DNA from: CAZUWH01 sp964624075
Lineage (GTDB): Bacteria; Pseudomonadota; Alphaproteobacteria; Rhodospirillales; Rhodospirillaceae
Direction: 5' to 3'
Length of the DNA stretch: 30,198 nucleotides
NCBI GenBank assembly: GCA_964624075.1
Contig: CAZUWH010000025.1
Span: forward strand, 1 to 30,198
Numbering within the stretch: position 1 is the first letter of the stretch; each line of letters opens with the position of its first letter. Below, piece by piece: positions 25,850 to 30,198 of this stretch. The notes under the pieces are model-generated. The model worked only from the letters and a program-made list of their open reading frames with translations. It had not been told where the DNA came from and did not search any database. The position numbers and the translations under genes were made by a program.

Positions 25850-26079
25850 TCAACGCAGCATCAGCCTGACGGCCACGGCCATCGTGAAGAACGCCACTAG
25901 CATCACCTCCAGCTTGATGACCAGGCGCAGCTCCATCACCTTCATATCGGCCAGCACGGCGGCAATGTCGGTCCTGGTGGCGAGGTCGAAACTGCTTGTG
26001 GCCTGTTGTTTGGTGAAACCGCCCTCGCGTAAGCGGTGGGCGAACTGCAAGGTATCAAAGGCAACGGCCAGGGCGCCAT
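25850..26079 (-). pseudogene. DUF1640-like coiled-coil membrane protein, probably frameshifted
   Basis: The frame 25850-26050 reads 'MQFAHRLREGGFTKQQA', 'LATRTDIAAVLADMKVMELRLVIKLEVMLVAFFTMAVAVRLML'. This is the coiled coil plus C-terminal membrane helix of the short DUF1640 proteins. Homology continues upstream as 'VAFDTLQFAHRL', but the ATG at 26079, correctly placed behind AAGGAG (26086-26091), is in another frame. One indel therefore separates start and body. If a CTG or other start is used, a short protein could still be made. Confidence 0.6.
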
Positions 26080-26092
26080 CAGGCGCTCCTTC

Positions 26093-26347
26093 CTATAATG
26101 GGCTTTCTAGCCTAAGGCGCCAGGCCTGACGAGTCAACGGCTCCCCTGACGCCGGGGCGCAAAAGCGCGCTTTACACCCCAAGCAGGTGGACTTCCTACA
26201 GACTGCCGGCTGCCCGTGTCGGACCTGAGACTGCCTGCAGATCGGACAGCCGACCCGGTATGACGCGACGGTAGACGCTGCTTTGCCGATCTCGACGCCC
26301 TCGCCTGCTGTCAGGCATGAAACGGCGGCCTGGCCGAACCCTGTCAT
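26093..26347 (-). other. Unrecognised open frame with four paired cysteines
   Basis: The 84-codon frame contains 'CPICRQSQVRHGQPAVCRKSTCLGCKARFC', a C-x2-C and C-x2-C spacing that would suit a zinc ribbon. I do not recognise it, there is no good ribosome site, and the surrounding region is decayed, so it may be chance or a remnant. Confidence 0.25.
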
Positions 26348-26605
26348 ATCCGCTTTATCTGCCCAGAACCGTGGGCAGCAGCCAAAATCTAGCAGAAACC
26401 GTATTGTACTCTTGAGCCCTGATCGTGATCTCCCTCGAGCGCCATGCGGCGTGCTGCCACGGTCGCGGCAGACAGCGGGACATTTGAGCGGGTGTTACGA
26501 TTGACGCTCAAAGGTATTACCCGGTCAACGTCCTCATCGGCGGCAAAAATGCTAGTTCAGATCAGTAGGATATGCCTTCAGGCAATAACAAGAAGGCCAG
26601 ATTAA

Positions 26606-26673
26606 CCGATGTGCCACACGTTCCCCCGAAGCCAAATGGCGTTGGCCAGGGAAGAGCCTGTATGGCACATCGG
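26606..26673. repeat. Inverted repeat CCGATGTGCCA / TGGCACATCGG
   Basis: Perfect 11-bp arms (26606-26616 and 26663-26673) enclose 46 bp, inside which TTCCC and GGGAA can extend the pairing. Possibly the ends of a very small element or a structured transcript. Confidence 0.45.
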
Positions 26674-27381
26674 CTGCGAGGTCTTTATCACCACCCTGGT
26701 GCGCTCATCCAAGGGCGATCAGTTCGTTCCGCACCTCTGTCGAGCGCGGCAGGGGCATGAACACCAGGTCTTCCCTGAGCATCGGTAGTCAACGGACCAG
26801 GGATGACGAGACGGGCTTTCGTCTGCAGGTCGCTGCTTGTGTTCGTGAATGCTTTGGTGACTTTGCTCATCCACGGAAACTTCCTTGTGATTCTGGCAAA
26901 AAAGATTAATCGGCTCCAGAGATTCTCAAGGCCTGCGGTTTTATCATTTAGGTTCAGCAGCATTTAAAAGTCTCCCTTATTACCTTCTCATACTGATTCA
27001 TTACGCACGCCGACAGTGGAACCACTTGCAACCGCGCTGGCAGCGGGAGGTTGAAGGCCTGATCGTTTGGCGAAAGGTAAAGAGCGGGCGGACTTCTTTC
27101 TCTGAAGGGTGTTGTATCCGTCGCCTTTCCGCTGGAGCAGACAGCCCGGGACGCCGGGCATGAGAAGAACCGCAAGACTGTCAGGGCGGTTGCTACCTTC
27201 GCAAACAATGGAAACCTTCACGCCTCCATCGTAAGATATATATCTTCAGGCTGACGCGTCAAGGTGCCAAGCCTGCCCCCTTGAACCGGATCCAGTTGTT
27301 GCGTGAGAGGCCGGCATTCTGGTGGTAACGAAGGGGAGCATACAGATGTTTATGCACCCTGGGCACCGCTGCTGCCACTGT

Positions 27382-27434
27382 ATGACTAACTTCAGAAATC
27401 TTCGCAGCTCGCGAGGATTCCTGAAGTTAGTCAT
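27382..27434. repeat. 53-bp near-perfect palindrome
   Basis: ATGACTAACTTCAG (27382-27395) pairs perfectly with CTGAAGTTAGTCAT (27421-27434). The inner 25 nt add a further imperfect stem (AATCTTCGC with GCGAGGATT) around a 5-nt loop. TATAATCTTTATAG follows at once. It is the longest uninterrupted-arm hairpin in the decayed region. Confidence 0.75.
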
Positions 27435-27712
27435 TATAATCTTTATAGCTGTAGATCTGCCGGGTTTTGTTCAGCCTGGGTAGGAGAGGTATACTGTGAT
27501 ACTCTTGAACATGGTGACCGGGCTCGTCCATCCCGGCATCCCGCGGCTTGTTTCTCGTCCTCTCTCTCCAGAAGCCCATAACCGCGGCGCAAAAGCACGG
27601 GTTTAGTGACCATAAGCAGATCAAGGGGTTTCACAGCCTGTTGGGCGCATTCAGGCCGAATTTCGGCTAGGCCAGGGGTGGATCGGGGGAAGGAGTCGAA
27701 CCCTCCGACTTT

Positions 27713-29258
27713 TCATCTGCCGAGGTCGTCCAGAAATTCCGAGGCCGACGTGACGCCCGTGACCAGCAGGTGATCCTGCGCTCGGGTGCAGACGACATAC
27801 AGAAGGTAGCGTTCAGTGGTGTAGACTTCCTCAAGATCCGCGTCGTCGGCGATTCCGTCCACATCGGTGAACATTCCGGGCAGCAGCCGGTCGGCGTGGG
27901 TGCGGATCTGGTGGGAGGTGCAATAGTTGATGCGCAGCGTCTGCGACTGCCCCCGGATGTCGACGCCCAGCGACTACCACGAGAACGGCTGCTTGAAAAT
28001 GCACTGGCTAAGATCACCGGTAAAGAACAGCCCTTCGGAACGTTTCTATGCAAGGGTTACGAGAAACAGCATCTCGGCCACGCCGACATCCTAGGCCTCG
28101 TCGCTGACGGCGCCAGTCGAATGGCGGCGTGCCGGCATGGTGTTCGCCCAGGCGGGCGAACAGGGTGGACCAGGTGATGATGTCCCGCGCCGCCACCAGG
28201 CAAGGGCCTGCGCGGACGCGGGCGAAGACCGCCTACAGACCCCCCTTGCGCTGCCTGGCGCCGATGCGGGTGCGGCGCGGCCCAGGCGGGCGACATTGCG
28301 GTAGTCCTCCCGGGTACAAGGCTGCCAGGCATCGACCACGTTGGTGAATTTGCCAAACAGGAAACATGGCGCAAAGCGTTGGCCTTCCGCCGCGCAGGCT
28401 TCGGTGAGCAGGCCGCGGATCATGTCGGGTGTGGCGATAGTTGGCGGACCGAAGGCCGCGGTGAACAGGTCGTGACCGATGCCGCGAACGGAACGCACGG
28501 TAATGCGCGGGGCGATGTCCGGTTCGTTTCCCACCAGAGGGCATGAGCTTGTGCTTCAGCGCATTGGCGAGCGGTGTCGAGAAGGTGGTGAGCAGAGCAC
28601 CCGGGCTTCACCGTACCGGCGCGCCAGGGTAGCCGCGCGATGCAAGGCGACGCTGGCGCGCCGGTTCCGGCCGAGCCGGAGATGCGCACCAGTCCGGTCC
28701 AGGTCTTCTCCACCATCTGCCGCTGGGCGGGGTGGAGGAAGACGGCTCACTTCTCCCAGGGAAAGTCGAGCGCCCGTTCCAGTTCGGCAATGGTGGAGAA
28801 GGTGCGGAAGCGGCGCTGCGCGTCGGAGTAGTCAAAGGAATCCGCGCCGTCGCCGTCGCCACGCTGGCCGGGAAGAGAACGCCGGTGGCGACGTAGTCGA
28901 GAAGCGCCTCTATAGCTTCGGCGGGCAGGTGCCCGGTAAGGTCGAACAGGCTGTTCTTGCTGGCATGCCGCACTCGTTGCACCCAATCGGGTGGCACGCC
29001 AACGCTCAGGATCTGTTCATGGGTAAGGTTCAGGAACAGCGGTGGCAGGAAGCGCGTTCCGCCCCACCCGATACGCCTCCTCATGATGCCCGGCGTGGCA
29101 CAGGAGCAGGCTGCCGGTGGTCCTGTGAACGATGACGCGGAGATCGGCATGACCTGCACCGCCCGGAAATCCGGATCCCGCGCCCGGTCGAGCCCGTGGA
29201 GTTTCAGCCCTAGCGCCGCGGGGTTCAGATGTAGGTCGAGGGCGGTGGTCTTCTTCAT
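27713..29258 (-). pseudogene. Decayed UvrD-like superfamily I helicase
   Basis: From the ATG at 29258 ('MKKTTALDLHLNPAALGLKLH') the DNA reads, across many frames, the layout of plasmid/chromosomal UvrD-like helicases. The order is 'LNLTHEQILSVGVPPDWVQRV', 'AQRQMVEKTWTGLVRISGSAGTG', 'VALHRAATLARR', 'YRNVARLGR', 'ITWSTLFARLGEHH', 'LFFTGDL', 'LRINYCTSHQIRTHADRLL' and 'LEEVYTTERYLLYVVCTRAQDHLLVTG'. It ends at 27713. The Walker A lysine and threonine (GTGKT) are deleted, leaving G-T-G-A. A further deletion removes the part between 'DVDG' and 'LEEVY'. It cannot hydrolyse ATP or unwind DNA. Confidence 0.82.
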
Positions 29259-30198
29259 CGCCTTCCGCGTTCCTGCCCGCTCAGACAAGGCATCCCTCCA
29301 GGTGGCGCCATGGATCCCCCGCTTTCGTGTCTGGTCCCGGCTGATTGGCTGGAGGGAATTGGTGCCGATCGGGGCATTGCATACGTTAGGGAGCGCCTTG
29401 TGTCATGGAAGTAAACTTGCACGCCAACGCCACGATGACGCTGCAGGTCAGGGCGTATATCCAGCGCAGCCAGGCCCCGGTGGCGACACTTGCCGCCGAA
29501 CCTGGTGTCAAGCGAGACGACCATTCGCCGCTGGTGGAAACGCACGATGGCGACGAATCGCTCCCGCACCCTGAAAGCGCTTGGCGCAACACTTCAACAG
29601 GCAGCTGGCCGAAGCGACCGGCCGCCAACCCAGGCGCTGTACCGCACACGGAACCTTCCTCTCGCACGCCGAGCGGGATGCCTTCCTGCATCGCTTCGTG
29701 CACGATGACAATCGAACCCGCCTTAAGTGCCTCGGTGACCCGTCCCCCTCTGCACGAGGACAAGCTCGCACGGGTATGACGGCAATCAAAAAACCTATCG
29801 GCTGCATAGAGCCGTTTGTCGGTAACATACCGCCTCACCCCGTGTCCCCCTCGTCCGCATCGACTGCCTGGACCTCCTCCTCACCCTCGAGGGCTTGGTC
29901 ATCATGTCGACCGCTCGCGCCAACGCGAACCATCCCCCTCCGGCCCGGCGTCCAACACGGAAAGACCACACCACCGTAACACCATCTGGACACCGTCCGG
30001 ATCCGGGAACTACTACAACTCTGGCACAGGTGACTGTAAGGACAATCATTTTATTAGAACTCAGTAATTCTCGAATCACAACCCCTGGAACAATCCCCTT
30101 CACCCGACAAGCCACCAGTGCTCGCAGTCTGTATTACACGGATCCCGAATAGAAACCATGCTTGAGTTGGTTCCCTGCCTTTTGATTGAAACAAGACA
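29259..30198. other. Unassigned right end of the window
   Basis: Overlapping frames on both strands (for example 29386-29838 minus and 29581-29979 plus) are open for 100-150 codons, but none reads like a protein family that I know, and their starts lack good ribosome sites. The last ~150 bp are AT-richer. Either decayed coding DNA or non-coding sequence. Confidence 0.35.

Larger units (their letters stand above)
26348..27712. other. Long non-coding or decayed stretch
   Basis: All frames are short and I recognise no protein. The stretch is lower in GC than the rest and holds two large hairpins (26606-26673 and 27382-27434). It looks like the scar of a former mobile or accessory region between the kinase/DUF1640 remnants and the helicase remnant. 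Confidence 0.5.

Noticed and set aside
26093..26347. Zinc-ribbon transposase N-terminus (InsA-like)
   Set aside because: The C-x2-C pairs fit only loosely, no downstream transposase frame exists, and no terminal repeats flank it.
27382..27434. Integron attC site
   Set aside because: The arms start GACTAAC and end GTTAGTC, one base off the RYYYAAC/GTTRRRY core at the same position in each. The arms pair perfectly without the extrahelical bases typical of attC, and no integrase or cassette is nearby.
29386..29979. Gene in the overlapping frames at the right end
   Set aside because: Frames overlap on opposite strands, neither reads like a protein, and both adjoin decayed DNA.
1..30198. CRISPR array or tRNA/rRNA genes
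   Set aside because: No short regularly spaced direct repeats and no tRNA T-arm/anticodon combination were seen; the one GGTTCGAA-like stretch (~7532) is part of the TPP riboswitch.

Overview
The window looks like a chromosomal segment of a GC-rich alphaproteobacterium, most likely Rhodospirillales. I infer this from the LsrB-type LysR regulator encoded beside trxB, the alphaproteobacterial single-cysteine DksA, a CobK of the aerobic cobalamin pathway, and the many GC-rich palindromic intergenic repeats. No 16S or other marker is present, so the species is not assigned. I found no tRNA, rRNA or CRISPR array and no intact transposase.

Layout. 1-2.5 kb: the 3' end of a family 2 glycosyltransferase (+), a repeat-bearing gap, then a frameshifted comM (-). 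2.5-5.6 kb: a decayed pair on the minus strand, a HlyD-like adaptor and a PqqD/M50-peptidase/HlyD fusion protein. 5.6-7.6 kb: intact thiC behind a clear TPP riboswitch. 7.9-9.8 kb: an OmpA-type outer-membrane protein (+) converging on a ThiE/TenI-like gene (-), with a ~215-bp MITE-like element exactly filling the space between them. 10-13 kb: a redox cluster on the minus strand (2-Cys peroxiredoxin, trxB, lsrB). 13.4-16.4 kb: a second copy of the MITE-like element, a secreted HExxH protein (-), then xthA and cobK (+). 16.5-18.1 kb: remnants (quinone reductase tail, mobile-element protein fragment) and a ~290-bp composite repeat. 18.2-20.5 kb: an EF-G-like GTPase and a small membrane protein. 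21.3-23 kb: a TauE/SafE permease, a three-half-site dyad, and a frameshifted ccdA. 23-24.5 kb: tlyA (-) and dksA (+). 24.5-30.2 kb: gene-poor, decayed DNA with repeats, a broken Ser/Thr kinase, a broken DUF1640 gene, large hairpins and a broken UvrD-like helicase.

Intact housekeeping genes (thiC, trxB, peroxiredoxin, xthA, cobK, EF-G-like, tlyA, dksA) are interspersed with at least eight frameshifted or deleted genes. This suggests recent loss of constraint on accessory functions (transformation/ComM, protein export, Ser/Thr signalling, mobile-element genes, cytochrome c maturation). Assembly indels could explain some frameshifts but not the internal deletions that remove catalytic residues.

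I did not find a convincing new defence, secretion or biosynthetic system. The most unusual structure is in the non-coding DNA: three separate families of inverted-repeat elements. One has compensatory base changes in its hairpin and overlaps both stop codons of a convergent gene pair. There is also a regularly spaced GTTAC/GTAAC operator-like array between tauE and ccdA.
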